The position numbers and the translations under genes were made by a program. From NCBI GenBank assembly GCA_016711405.1, contig JADJSZ010000024.1:1-64000 (forward strand): a DNA stretch of 64,000 bases, read 5' to 3'. Each line of letters starts with the position of its first letter. Positions within the stretch are counted from its first letter, which is position 1. Shown here one piece after another: positions 45,175 through 53,538 of the stretch. A model generated the notes under the pieces. The model was not told where the DNA came from, did no database searches, and saw only the letters and a list, made by a program, of their open reading frames with translations. The DNA is from Candidatus Hadersleviella danica (GTDB lineage: Bacteria; Chloroflexota; Anaerolineae; Promineifilales; Promineifilaceae).

Positions 45175-45933
45175 CTACCCCACCGCTTGCCGCACCAGTT
45201 CGACAAAATCGGGTTGGAGACTGGCGCCGCCGACGAGAGCGCCATCTATGTTGGGCATGGCCATGTACTCGGCAATGTTGCTCGGTTTGACACTGCCGCC
45301 GTATTGCAGGCGGATGGCCTCGGCCGTCTCTGCCCCATACAACTTGGCCACCACCTCGCGCACGGCCGTGCCCATCGTGCGGTTCGCGTCGTCGGCCGTG
45401 GCCGATTTGCCCGTGCCAATCGCCCAAATCGGCTCATAGGCAATCACACAACTGGCCGCTTGTTCGGCCGAAAGCCCCGCCAACGCCGCCTCCACCTGTG
45501 CCGACACAAAATCCACCGTCACCCCCGCCTCATTCTGCACCAGTGATTCCCCCACACAAATGATGGGGGTCAGGCCATGAGCAAGGGCGGCGTGAGCCTT
45601 TTTGTTCACCCCTTCGTCCGTCTCGCCAAAATAGCCGCGCCGCTCGGAGTGGCCCAAGATGACATATTGGCAGAATGGAGTCAGCATGGCGGCCGAGATT
45701 TCGCCCGTGTACGCGCCTTGCTCCTCAAAATACATGTTTTGCGCCCCCACGCCAATGTGTGTGCCTTGCACGGCCTCCGCCACCGCAGGGATGGCCACAA
45801 ACGGAGCGCAAAACGCCACATCCACCTTGGCCGTCAAGGCCTCCAACCCCTCCCGCACCTGCGCCACAAACTCCCCCGCCTCCGCATACGTCTTAAACAT
45901 CTTCCAATTGCCCGCAATAAATGGTTTACGCAT
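45175..45933 (-). CDS. tpiA: Triosephosphate isomerase
   Basis: 252 residues. The catalytic residues are all present: Lys in AGNWKMF (8-14), His in VILGHSERR (about 95) and Glu in AYEPIWAIGTG (about 165). The phosphate loop is YGGSVKPSN. It interconverts DHAP and glyceraldehyde-3-phosphate in glycolysis. It follows rny on the same strand across a repeat hairpin. Confidence 0.98.
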   Translation of the reverse strand: MRKPFIAGNWKMFKTYAEAGEFVAQVREGLEALTAKVDVAFCAPFVAIPAVAEAVQGTHIGVGAQNMYFEEQGAYTGEISAAMLTPFCQYVILGHSERRGYFGETDEGVNKKAHAALAHGLTPIICVGESLVQNEAGVTVDFVSAQVEAALAGLSAEQAASCVIAYEPIWAIGTGKSATADDANRTMGTAVREVVAKLYGAETAEAIRLQYGGSVKPSNIAEYMAMPNIDGALVGGASLQPDFVELVRQAVG

Positions 45934-45944
45934 GATGTCTCCTT

Positions 45945-46024
45945 AGCTATAAGCCTTAAGCCGTAAGCCATAAGCTAAATGCGCCAACGCCTAGCTTATG
46001 GCTTACGGCTTACAGCTTATGGCT
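45945..46024. repeat. Opposed GTAAGCC arrays forming a 32-bp stem
   Basis: Arms 45945-45976 and 45993-46024 match at 29 of 32 positions, with a 16-base loop. Each arm is four to five copies of (G/A)TAAGCC. It is the clearest example of this structure in the window. Confidence 0.9.
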
Positions 46025-46031
46025 ATTCTGG

Positions 46032-47615
46032 CTACTTGGCAAAGCCGACCGCCCTTGTTTCCCGTATGACGGTCACTTGGATTTGGCCGGGGTATTGCAT
46101 GTTGTCTTCAATCGTCTTAGAAATATCCCGCGAGAGGCGCATCGCCCCAAGGTCATCTATCAAGCCCGGCTTGACGATGATGCGGATTTCCCGCCCCGCT
46201 TGCAAGGCATAGGCGGCATCCACCCCTTCAAACGAGGTGGCAATATCCTCCAACGTGCGAATGCGCTTGATGTAATTTTCCATGCTCTCCCGCCGTGCGC
46301 CGGGGCGTGCGCCCGAAATAGCATCGGCCGTTTCCACCAAAATCGCTTCCACCGATTCTTGGTCTACTTCGTGGTGATGGCTGGCGATGGCGTTTAGCAC
46401 AATGGGGGGCACATTAAACCGCTTGGCAAAATCAGCCCCCAGTTGGGCGTGGGTTCCCTCTTGGTCGTGGTCCATCGCCTTGCCCAAATCGTGGAGCAAG
46501 CCACCCATCTTGGACATTTCGACATTGGCCCCAATTTCGGCCGCCAAAATGGCCGCAATTTTAGAGGCTTCTACGGAATGGTCGAGTTGGTTTTGGCCAT
46601 AGGAGGTGCGGTAGCGCAAACGGCCGAGCATCTTCACAATCTCGGGGTGCAAGCCATGCACGTTTGCTTCGTAGGCGGCATCTTCACCCGCTTTGCGCAT
46701 GTCGCGCTCCACCTGTTCGGCCGCATCTTTGAGCAATTTTTCGATGCGGGCGGGGTGGATTCGGCCGTCTATCACCAATTGGCCCAGCGCCCGGCGGGCA
46801 ATTTCGCGCCGCACAGGGTCAAAGCAGGAAATCGTGACAGCTTCGGGGGTGTCGTCCACAATCACATCCACCCCAGCGGCCATCTCAAAGGCGCGAATGT
46901 TGCGGCCGTTGCGGCCGATAATCCGCCCCTTCATCTCATCACTCGGCAACGGCACCACCGAAATGGTCGCCTCGGAGACATATTCACTGCCCACCCGCTG
47001 AATGGCCAACGCAATATATTTACGTGCCCTATCGTCCGCTTCTTCCTTGGCTCGCTCTTCCACCTCGCGCATTACCCGCGCCATATCTTGCCGCGCTTCT
47101 TGCTCCACCCCCAGCAGTAATTGCTCCCGCGCCTCTTCCTGTGTAATGGCGGCAATCCGTTGCAGTTCGGCCGTGCGCTCCTCTTCGATTTTGTCCATTT
47201 CGGCGTAGCGGCGGTCAATGCGCGTCTGCCGTTTGTTCAGGTTTTGCTCCCGTTGCTCCAATTTGGCCAGCAAATTGTCCAAATTGATTTGCCGCTTATC
47301 GAGCCGTTCCTCTGTGCGCGACAAATCTTGGTAACGCCGCTCCACAGCTTTGTCCGCCTCTTGGCGCATTTGCTTCACTTCGCTTTGCGCTTTGTTTAGA
47401 ACTTGTTGCGATTCAGCTTGCGCCGCTTGTTTCAGGCGTTCCGCATCTGCTTCTGCCTCGCGTTTGTGTCGCTCTGCCTCCGCTTGCGCGTTGGCTACCA
47501 GTTGGTCATCAACGGGCTTGAGCTTGGTTTGATAATAATAATATGCCCCACCGAGACCAGCCGCTACGCCCAAAACCAGCGCAACGATGACCCCGATTAT
47601 AGTTGATAAACCCAT
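46032..47615 (-). CDS. rny: Ribonuclease Y
   Basis: 527 residues. An N-terminal membrane helix (IIGVIVALVLGVAAGLGGAY) is followed by a long coiled coil (about 30-200), a KH domain (GRIIGRNGRNIRAFEMAAGV) and an HD domain with GGLLHDLGKAMDHDQEGTH. It ends TVIRETRAVGFAK as usual. It is the membrane-bound endonuclease that starts mRNA decay. The start follows GGAGAAGAG. This is relevant to the window because its substrates may include the many repeat hairpins. Confidence 0.97.
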   Translation of the reverse strand: MGLSTIIGVIVALVLGVAAGLGGAYYYYQTKLKPVDDQLVANAQAEAERHKREAEADAERLKQAAQAESQQVLNKAQSEVKQMRQEADKAVERRYQDLSRTEERLDKRQINLDNLLAKLEQREQNLNKRQTRIDRRYAEMDKIEEERTAELQRIAAITQEEAREQLLLGVEQEARQDMARVMREVEERAKEEADDRARKYIALAIQRVGSEYVSEATISVVPLPSDEMKGRIIGRNGRNIRAFEMAAGVDVIVDDTPEAVTISCFDPVRREIARRALGQLVIDGRIHPARIEKLLKDAAEQVERDMRKAGEDAAYEANVHGLHPEIVKMLGRLRYRTSYGQNQLDHSVEASKIAAILAAEIGANVEMSKMGGLLHDLGKAMDHDQEGTHAQLGADFAKRFNVPPIVLNAIASHHHEVDQESVEAILVETADAISGARPGARRESMENYIKRIRTLEDIATSFEGVDAAYALQAGREIRIIVKPGLIDDLGAMRLSRDISKTIEDNMQYPGQIQVTVIRETRAVGFAK

Positions 47616-47639
47616 TCTCTCTTCTCCTATGCTGTCAAA

Positions 47640-47805
47640 TCTAGTACGAGCACTAATTACTAATTACTAGTAACTATTCAGATAGAGATAGGAGATAGAG
47701 ATAGAGGGAAACATGGTTGTTCTGCCTACTAAGGCTTCCTCTATCTCTATCTTTACACTCTATCTTGACCACCTGAATAGTTGCAATTACTAATTACTAA
47801 TTCCA
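47640..47805. repeat. Opposed GATAGA arrays inside TTACTAA arrays
   Basis: GATAGA/GATAGG units at 47680-47706 face CTCTATCT units at 47739-47764. TTACTAA heptamers lie on both outer sides. Very similar GATAGA pairs occur at 62262-62343 and 26772-27055. Confidence 0.75.
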
Positions 47806-47825
47806 CCCACTCGTCCTAGCCTATT

Positions 47826-48458
47826 TCAATAGTTATTTGGCTGGCCGTGTTCTTCCCAAAGGGTGGCCACGGCCGTGCGGATGATGGCGTAGTTGAACCC
47901 ACGCCGTTGCAAAAAGGCTCCTACTTTTTGGTTAAATTCCTCTTGGGGCAGATTAGCCCATTGGGCGGCTTTTCTCTCGGCCGCCCGCACGGCCGAATCC
48001 CGCTCATCTAGCTCCCCCAAAACCTCATCTACCACCTCACGGCCGACCCCTTTTTGGGCTAATTCTTGCCGCAGAGCCGTTTGGCTACGCGGCCGAAACG
48101 CCTCGCGCTGTTCCATCCAGTAACGGGCAAACGCCGCATCATCCACCAATTGCAACTCGCTCAAGCGTTGAATCACCCGTTCCACGGTGGCTTCGTCAAA
48201 CGCCTTGTCGTGCAATTTGCGGCGCACTTCGCTCATACTTCGCGGCCGATAGGCGATGAAGGTGAGCGCAGATTCTTTGGCGCGTTCGTAATCATCTTCC
48301 ACCCGCAACTCGGCCAACTGCGCCTCATCCAGCGTTTGCCCCACCCGCAGAGAAGCGGCCGTGACCAGCGATAAGCTAAACGAGTATTCGCCATCTAAAA
48401 AGATGTTAACCCGCTCTTGATTGCGCCGTTGGGCGGTGATTTTGGTAAGGGTAGCCAT
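47826..48458 (-). CDS. recX: Recombination regulator RecX
   Basis: 210 residues. The three-helix repeats of RecX are visible: ALTFIAYRPRSMSEVRRKL, VERVIQRLSELQLVDDAAFA, and RRGFNYAIIRTAVATLWEE, with LAQKGVGREVVDEVLGEL between. It binds RecA filaments and limits them. It lies downstream of recA on the same strand, but a terminator and about 600 bases separate them, so it may have its own promoter. Confidence 0.92.
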   Translation of the reverse strand: MATLTKITAQRRNQERVNIFLDGEYSFSLSLVTAASLRVGQTLDEAQLAELRVEDDYERAKESALTFIAYRPRSMSEVRRKLHDKAFDEATVERVIQRLSELQLVDDAAFARYWMEQREAFRPRSQTALRQELAQKGVGREVVDEVLGELDERDSAVRAAERKAAQWANLPQEEFNQKVGAFLQRRGFNYAIIRTAVATLWEEHGQPNNY

Positions 48459-48469
48459 AAGAGCTAGTC

Positions 48470-48528
48470 AGCTTGTCAGCCAGTCAGCTAGTCAGCAAAA
48501 AGCTGACTGGCTGAAATGCTGACAAGCT
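48470..48528. repeat. Opposed AGCTTGTC/AGTCAGC arrays
   Basis: Arms 48470-48496 and 48502-48528 pair at 23 of 27 positions around loop AAAAA. The structure sits between the recA terminator and recX. Confidence 0.85.
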
Positions 48529-48540
48529 GAAGTGCTAAAA

Positions 48541-49023
48541 AAAAAGCCGCAGTGAAATGATTCACCACGGCCGTAGATGCCAAACTATCACTCAGTTTGC
48601 CCAAGCAAACCGCTTTTAATAACCCAAGCTAGATGCGATAACAGGACAGGGATTTTTCCCCTAACAGAACAGGGTTTTAACAGCCTGTTACGTCAGTGGG
48701 TATCGAACCATCATCCCCCAAGGAGCCATTTTTCATACAACAGAACAGAGGTAATCCGCTTTGGCTGTTCTAAAACCTTGCAGGTCTTCAAGACCTGCAA
48801 GGTTTGCCAAGAAACAGCTTCCGCAGGCAAACCCCATCAACAACTTGTAGAGTAATTTTTGTATCGCTAAACCGCCCTAACGACAGGCGGGTCTGGTTTT
48901 ATCTAGCCAACACGCACAAATTGGGTGCGCTGGATTTTCATCGTCATCGGTGTGACTGTGGTGTATGTGGTTGAGTTTAGACCGTCTCGGTTTTTAAGAC
49001 CTTGAGGGTCTGGCCGCATAGCC
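48541..49023. other. Gap between recX and recA without a recognisable gene
   Basis: Apart from the palindrome at 48773-48805, a pair AGAACAG/CTGTTCT about 20 bases apart (48742-48771) and AT-rich text, nothing is seen. An open frame on the plus strand at 48577-48855 has no ribosome-binding site and no recognisable motif. Confidence 0.5.
48773..48805. repeat. Dispersed AGACCTGCAAGGTTT palindrome
   Basis: 15-bp perfect arms around TCA. Its core is the same as the terminator at 34372. Confidence 0.75.
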
Positions 49024-49052
49024 AAAAAACCCAGTTTCGTGCTGAAACTGGG
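49024..49052 (-). terminator. recA terminator
   Basis: On the minus strand CCCAGTTTC, loop AGCAC, GAAACTGGG, then T6. It is 8 bases after the recA stop codon. Confidence 0.9.
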
Positions 49053-49060
49053 CGAGGCGT

Positions 49061-50086
49061 TTAGTTGCTGTTCACGGCCGTTAGCGCGGGCAAACCCGCC
49101 TGCTGGCGAATCAAATTCTCGAGTTCCATCAGCATGGCGGGGTTTTGACCCAAGAACACTTTTGCATTTTCGCGCCCTTGGCCAAGCAAAACTTCGCCAT
49201 AGCGGAAATACGCACCGCGCTTATCTATCAAATTGCGTTCAACTGCTAAATCAAGCACATCCCCCGTTTTGGAGATGCCTTCGTTGAACATAATGTCAAA
49301 TTCACATTCGGTGAAAGGTGGGGCCACCTTGTTCTTCTTCACCTTCACTCGCGCCCGGTTGCCGACATCATCCGTGCCCGATTTAATCGCCTGCACGCGG
49401 CGAATATCCAGCCGCACCGAGGCGTAAAATTTGAGGGCATTGCCACCCGTTGTCGTTTCGGGGCTTCCAAACATCACCCCAATCTTCATGCGCAATTGGT
49501 TGGTGAAGACGACAATGGTGTTGGTTTGCTTGATAATGCCCGATAACTTGCGGAGTGCTTGCGACATGAGCCGCGCTTGCAAGCCAACGTGGGCATCGCC
49601 CATTTCCCCTTCGATTTCGGCGCGGGGCACAAGGGCGGCCACGGAGTCAATGACCACCACATCCATTGTGCCCGAGCGGATGAGTGCCTCGGCTATTTCG
49701 AGCGCTTGCTCCCCCGTATCGGGTTGGGAAACGTACAAATCATCAATGTTGACCCCGCATTTGGCGGCGTAGCTGGGGTCGAGGGCGTGCTCCATATCAA
49801 TGAAGGCACACACGCCGCCCCGTCTTTGGGCTTCGCAGATGATGTGTTGGCAAAGGGTTGTTTTACCCGAGGATTCTGGCCCGTAGATTTCGACAATACG
49901 GCCGCGTGGCAACCCACCCACCCCTAACGCAATATCCAGCGAGAGTGCCCCCGTAGGAATGGACTCAATGGTCATGTGCAACGCTTCACCGAGGCGCATG
50001 ATGGCTCCTTCGCCGTATTTTTTGTGGATACCAGCGATGGTGGCCTCAAGGGTTTTGTTTTTGCTATCGGCGGTTGATTTGGCCAT
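49061..50086 (-). CDS. recA: Recombinase RecA
   Basis: 341 residues. Walker A GPESSGKTTL (about 67), Walker B VVIDSVAALVPRAEIEGEMG (about 140), loop L2 with IVVFTNQLRMKIGVMFGSPE, and the C-terminal domain are all present. It forms filaments on ssDNA for strand exchange and SOS induction. The Asp/Glu-rich tail of proteobacterial RecA is missing; it ends LPALTAVNSN. No obvious LexA box or Shine-Dalgarno site is seen upstream. Confidence 0.98.
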   Translation of the reverse strand: MAKSTADSKNKTLEATIAGIHKKYGEGAIMRLGEALHMTIESIPTGALSLDIALGVGGLPRGRIVEIYGPESSGKTTLCQHIICEAQRRGGVCAFIDMEHALDPSYAAKCGVNIDDLYVSQPDTGEQALEIAEALIRSGTMDVVVIDSVAALVPRAEIEGEMGDAHVGLQARLMSQALRKLSGIIKQTNTIVVFTNQLRMKIGVMFGSPETTTGGNALKFYASVRLDIRRVQAIKSGTDDVGNRARVKVKKNKVAPPFTECEFDIMFNEGISKTGDVLDLAVERNLIDKRGAYFRYGEVLLGQGRENAKVFLGQNPAMLMELENLIRQQAGLPALTAVNSN

Positions 50087-50201
50087 AAGTTTGGGGCGAA
50101 AAGTGAAAAATGAAAGGTAAAAAAGGGGAGATTACGGCCAAATTTTCACTTTATAGAGGTGCTTTTTGTTGCTTTTGTCGGGGTATTAGAAGGGCATAGT
50201 G

Positions 50202-50207
50202 TACAAT
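50202..50207 (+). promoter_or_regulatory. -10 box of a probably leaderless promoter
   Basis: TACAAT 6 bases before ATG 50214. Confidence 0.5.
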
Positions 50208-50213
50208 AGCGAC

Positions 50214-51095
50214 ATGGAATTAGCAAACCTCCCCCCTCTGACAACGGCCGTGCGCATGGCCACCAAAGCAGATGCTCCCGCCATTTTGCGCTTGCTCCAA
50301 GGGCACGCCTACCACCATCTTCATGTGGATTGGTTCTTGCCGGGCGACTGGCTAGAGACGAAGGGATTTGTGGTTTACGAACAGGGGGGGGCGATTCGGG
50401 CTTGTTTGGCGGTAGCGGCCGAACCACCCCCGGCGGCATGGGTGCGGGTGGCGGCCGTGGATTGGGATGTGCGCCAGCGCACGTTGCCCTTGCTCCAAGC
50501 GTTACTGGCGGGTGTCCAACCCTTTTTGCGCCAGCAACACATCACCCAATTGGGCTGGATGGCCAACCAAAGTTGGGCCGATAAATGGCTCCCTGATTTG
50601 GGGTTTGAGATTGGGGCATGGATTGAATCGTATGCCAAAGAGGGGTTAGAAATTCCTGCCCATACGCCTCACCCCCAAGTGGTGATTCGCCCGCTTGAGA
50701 AGCGGGATTTGCCGCTGGTGGCGGAGCTAGAAACGGCCGCCTTCGCCCCCTTGTGGCGGCAAAGCCTGCGCGGGCTGGAATTGGGCGCAGGGCAGGCCAT
50801 CAGCTTGGATGTGGCGGAGGTGGACGGCCGACTTGTCGGCTTCCAACACAGTGTGCCCACCCAAGACAATTGCGCCCACCTCGCCCGCATGACCATCCAC
50901 CCCGATTGGCAAGGGCAAGGCATCGGCGCGGCCCTCATGGGCCACGCCTTGCAGGGGTATCGCACCCTTGGCTTTGACCGCGCCTCGCTCAATGCCCAGC
51001 AAGAAAACACGGCCGCCCACACCCTCTACACCAAATTTGGCTTTCACCCCATGGGCTACCGCGTGCCTGTGTGGCGGATTAATTATGAATTGTGA
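50214..51095 (+). CDS. Double GNAT-domain acetyltransferase
   Basis: 293 residues from ATG 50214 (MELANLPPLTTAVRMATKAD); an ATG 15 bases earlier would overlap the -10 box. Two acetyltransferase folds lie in tandem. The N-terminal one (VRMATKADAPAILRLL) lacks a clear CoA loop; the C-terminal one has RMTIHPDWQGQGIGAALM and NAQQENTAAHTLYTKFGF, the full acetyl-CoA signature. The target is unknown. It diverges from recA and its last codons (WRINYEL) end at a heptamer block. Confidence 0.82.
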   Translation: MELANLPPLTTAVRMATKADAPAILRLLQGHAYHHLHVDWFLPGDWLETKGFVVYEQGGAIRACLAVAAEPPPAAWVRVAAVDWDVRQRTLPLLQALLAGVQPFLRQQHITQLGWMANQSWADKWLPDLGFEIGAWIESYAKEGLEIPAHTPHPQVVIRPLEKRDLPLVAELETAAFAPLWRQSLRGLELGAGQAISLDVAEVDGRLVGFQHSVPTQDNCAHLARMTIHPDWQGQGIGAALMGHALQGYRTLGFDRASLNAQQENTAAHTLYTKFGFHPMGYRVPVWRINYEL

Positions 51096-51196
51096 ATGAG
51101 GGGGGTAATGCGGAATGGGGAATGCGGATTGCGGAATGGTTCGAGCCATCCACTACTCACTAACCACTCACTAACCACTAACCACTAACCACTCCC
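51096..51196. repeat. GCGGAAT and AACCACT heptamer blocks
   Basis: GGAATGC/GCGGATT units on the left and six or more CTAACCA/ACTCACT units on the right, filling the gap between two convergent genes. Confidence 0.75.
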
Positions 51197-51197
51197 C

Positions 51198-52301
51198 CTA
51201 CCTCATCATCGCCACCTGAGCCATGCCCCGCCCATCATCGGTGAGCAACAAATAGCCTTGTTGGCGGCGCACCATCCCTTTGCGCTCGGCGTAGCGCACC
51301 ACTTGTTCGGCAAAATCCGGTTGCCAGCGCAGGTGCTCCCACAGGTGGTCTACCCGATTTTCGATGGCCGCCCGCTCCGTCCCCTCGTGGTTCAACAAAT
51401 GAATCGTCAGCATCGTTTGGGCAAAGGTGAGGCGTTGCTGGGAGCGGCGGATGGCCATGCTGACCAGCCCCCGCTGGGGAGCGAAGGTAAAAGCGGCCAA
51501 AAAGAGGAGACCCGCCACGGCCGCCATTGACCCCGCAATGTTCGCATCCAACCAATTGGCCAGCGCGTAGCCCCCCACGGCCGCCAATCCCCCCAGCCCA
51601 CCGCTGTAAAGCAACATCCGCGACAGCCTGTCGGTTAGCAGGTAGGCGGTGGCGGGTGGGGCAATCATCAGGGCGACGACGAGGACGGAGCCGACCACAT
51701 CGAAGGCGCCCACGGCCGTGACCGAGACCATGCCCATCAGCCCATAATGGAGCAAAACGGGCGAAAAACCGAGCGCGGCGGCCAACTCCCCATCAAACGT
51801 GGCCAATTTTAGCTCCTTGTAAAACAGGGCGATGAGGCCGAGATTGGCCACTAAAATCGTGCCCATGATAACCAAGCCACGGGGCAAATCGAGTGCGCCC
51901 CATTGCCAACGGTCAAACGGGGCGAAGGCGAGTTCGCCGAGTAGCACCGCGTCTATGTCTAAATGCACCCCTCGCGCAAAGCGGGAGATGAGGATGACGG
52001 CCGCGCTGAACAAAGCGGGAAAGACAAGACCAATGGCCGCATCCTCCTTTACTAACCCCGTGTTGTTGAGCATTTCCACCAAGGCCACTGTCAGCACGCC
52101 CGTTAAAGCCGCCCCCAAAATAAGCCACGGCGAATCGAGCTGGCCAATCAGCAAAAAGCTGATGACGATGCCCAGCAAAACAGTGTGGCTAATCGCGTCG
52201 CTCATCATGGCCATGCGGCGCAAGACGAGAAACGCGCCCGGCAAGGCACAGGCCACGGCCGTCACCATCGCAATCAGTTGAATTTCTGTTGAAGCGTTCA
52301 T
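51198..52301 (-). CDS. Metal ABC transporter permease with C-terminal winged helix
   Basis: 367 residues. The ABC-3 permease part has 8-9 helices and the motifs GAFLVLRRMAMMSDAISHTVLLG and GAFDVVGSVLVVALMIAPPATAYL. After about residue 285 a soluble tail (LLNHEG to MAQVAMMR) has the helix-turn-helix-wing spacing of DtxR/MntR-like proteins. The operon's other permease has the same length and layout, so the transporter is probably a heterodimeric channel with two regulatory tails. It forms the membrane pore for Mn or Zn. Confidence 0.88.
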   Translation of the reverse strand: MNASTEIQLIAMVTAVACALPGAFLVLRRMAMMSDAISHTVLLGIVISFLLIGQLDSPWLILGAALTGVLTVALVEMLNNTGLVKEDAAIGLVFPALFSAAVILISRFARGVHLDIDAVLLGELAFAPFDRWQWGALDLPRGLVIMGTILVANLGLIALFYKELKLATFDGELAAALGFSPVLLHYGLMGMVSVTAVGAFDVVGSVLVVALMIAPPATAYLLTDRLSRMLLYSGGLGGLAAVGGYALANWLDANIAGSMAAVAGLLFLAAFTFAPQRGLVSMAIRRSQQRLTFAQTMLTIHLLNHEGTERAAIENRVDHLWEHLRWQPDFAEQVVRYAERKGMVRRQQGYLLLTDDGRGMAQVAMMR

Positions 52302-52367
52302 AAAAGTGCTGAGTGCTGAGTGCTGAGTGGTTAAGGGAAATTTCTCCGCTCCCCTCTGCTCTCCGCC
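52302..52367. repeat. GAGTGCT heptamers between permease genes
   Basis: Three or so GAGTGCT units and a CT-rich octamer stretch separate two genes of one operon, replacing the usual short spacer. Confidence 0.65.
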
Positions 52368-53471
52368 CTAATGTCCATTCCCAAACACCTGCGCCTCCGC
52401 AATGCCCGCTGGAGTCAGCGCCCAATTCTCCCCATCCACTTGGCGCACCCACCCTTTTTGGGCGAGGGCACGCAGGCTGTTTTCGACCCCGCCGCGCTGG
52501 GCATTCATGGCTCGCAAAGCGCCGATGGCGTGGGGGTGCGTCCAATCTTCGTGCTGATGAGCCAACTTGAACATGTCGCTCAGCACCGCCTCGAGGCGCA
52601 AATTGGTGCGGTTGCGTTGGCGTTGCGCCCAGCGCCACACCAGCCCCCGATTACCCGCAAACAGGAATGAGACGGCCACAAACAGGCTAATGACCAAGAC
52701 GATGACGGGGCCAGTGGCCAGTCCGCCGCCCCAACCGCTTATCACCGTGCCGCTGATGCCTGCCACCGCCCCAAATAGCCCCGCCAAAACGACCATCACG
52801 CCCAGTTTGTCTGTCCATTGCCGCGCGGCCGAGGCGGGAGCCACCACCATCGCGCTCATCAGCACCACCCCCACCGCTTGCAGGCCAATGACAATGGCCA
52901 GCACCAGCAGGAAGGTGAGCAGGACATCGAGCCAGAGCATGGGATAGCCGACACTTGCCCCATAATCGCGGTCAAAGCTGAGGAGTTTGAACTCTTTCCA
53001 AAATAAGGCCACGAGGAGGAGGGCGAGGAGACCCACGGCCGTCATCGTCACCACATCTTCGACCAGCAAGGTGGCCGCTTGGCCGAACAAAAACTTGTTC
53101 AGCCCCGCTTGGTTGGCGATGGGGTTCCGTTGCAACACGGTCAGCAACATGAGGCCGAGGCCGAAAAAGGCTGACAAAATGATGCCAAGGGCGCTGTCTT
53201 CTTTGATGCGGGTGGTGCGGGTGATGGCCATCAGCAGGAGAGTGCCGAGGCCACCCGCCACGGCCGCGCCTAGCATCAGTACCAGCGGCGCTTTGCTGTG
53301 GGTGAGCATGAAGGCCAGCACCACGCCGGGCAAGGCGGCGTGGGACATGGCATCGCCCAGCAGGCTTTGGCGGCGCAACACGGCAAATGTGCCCAACGCC
53401 CCGCTGACCATGCCCAGCACGGCCGCGCCCAAGGCTACGGTGCGAATGGTGTAGTCGAAGAAAATGTCCAT
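52368..53471 (-). CDS. Metal ABC transporter permease with C-terminal winged helix
   Basis: 367 residues. The permease signature is FAVLRRQSLLGDAMSHAALPGV, GLQAVGVVLMSAMVVAPASAA and nine helices. The tail from about 290 (SDMFKLAHQHEDWTHPHAIG, NSLRALAQKGWVRQVDGENW) is a winged-helix-like domain related to metal-dependent repressors. It lies 67 bases after the ATPase gene and 66 before the second permease. The fusion suggests metal or DNA sensing at the membrane, but the tail may only mediate assembly. Confidence 0.88.
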   Translation of the reverse strand: MDIFFDYTIRTVALGAAVLGMVSGALGTFAVLRRQSLLGDAMSHAALPGVVLAFMLTHSKAPLVLMLGAAVAGGLGTLLLMAITRTTRIKEDSALGIILSAFFGLGLMLLTVLQRNPIANQAGLNKFLFGQAATLLVEDVVTMTAVGLLALLLVALFWKEFKLLSFDRDYGASVGYPMLWLDVLLTFLLVLAIVIGLQAVGVVLMSAMVVAPASAARQWTDKLGVMVVLAGLFGAVAGISGTVISGWGGGLATGPVIVLVISLFVAVSFLFAGNRGLVWRWAQRQRNRTNLRLEAVLSDMFKLAHQHEDWTHPHAIGALRAMNAQRGGVENSLRALAQKGWVRQVDGENWALTPAGIAEAQVFGNGH

Positions 53472-53538
53472 AGGAGTGGGGATTGCGGAATGCGGATTGC
53501 GGATTGGGCTTGCCCAACCAACACCCTTTGTTCATTGC
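53472..53538. repeat. GCGGATT and AATGAAC heptamers at a gene junction
   Basis: GCGGATT-type units, then AATGAGC/AATGGGC units that continue into the last codons of the ATPase gene (...SMNNGQ). Confidence 0.7.

Noticed and set aside
48742..48771. SOS/LexA box near recA
   Set aside because: AGAACAG and CTGTTCT are about 16 bases apart, too far for a known LexA box, and they lie on the downstream side of recA.
48577..48855. Possible gene in the recX-recA gap
   Set aside because: No start signal or motif, and it contains the dispersed palindrome at 48773.
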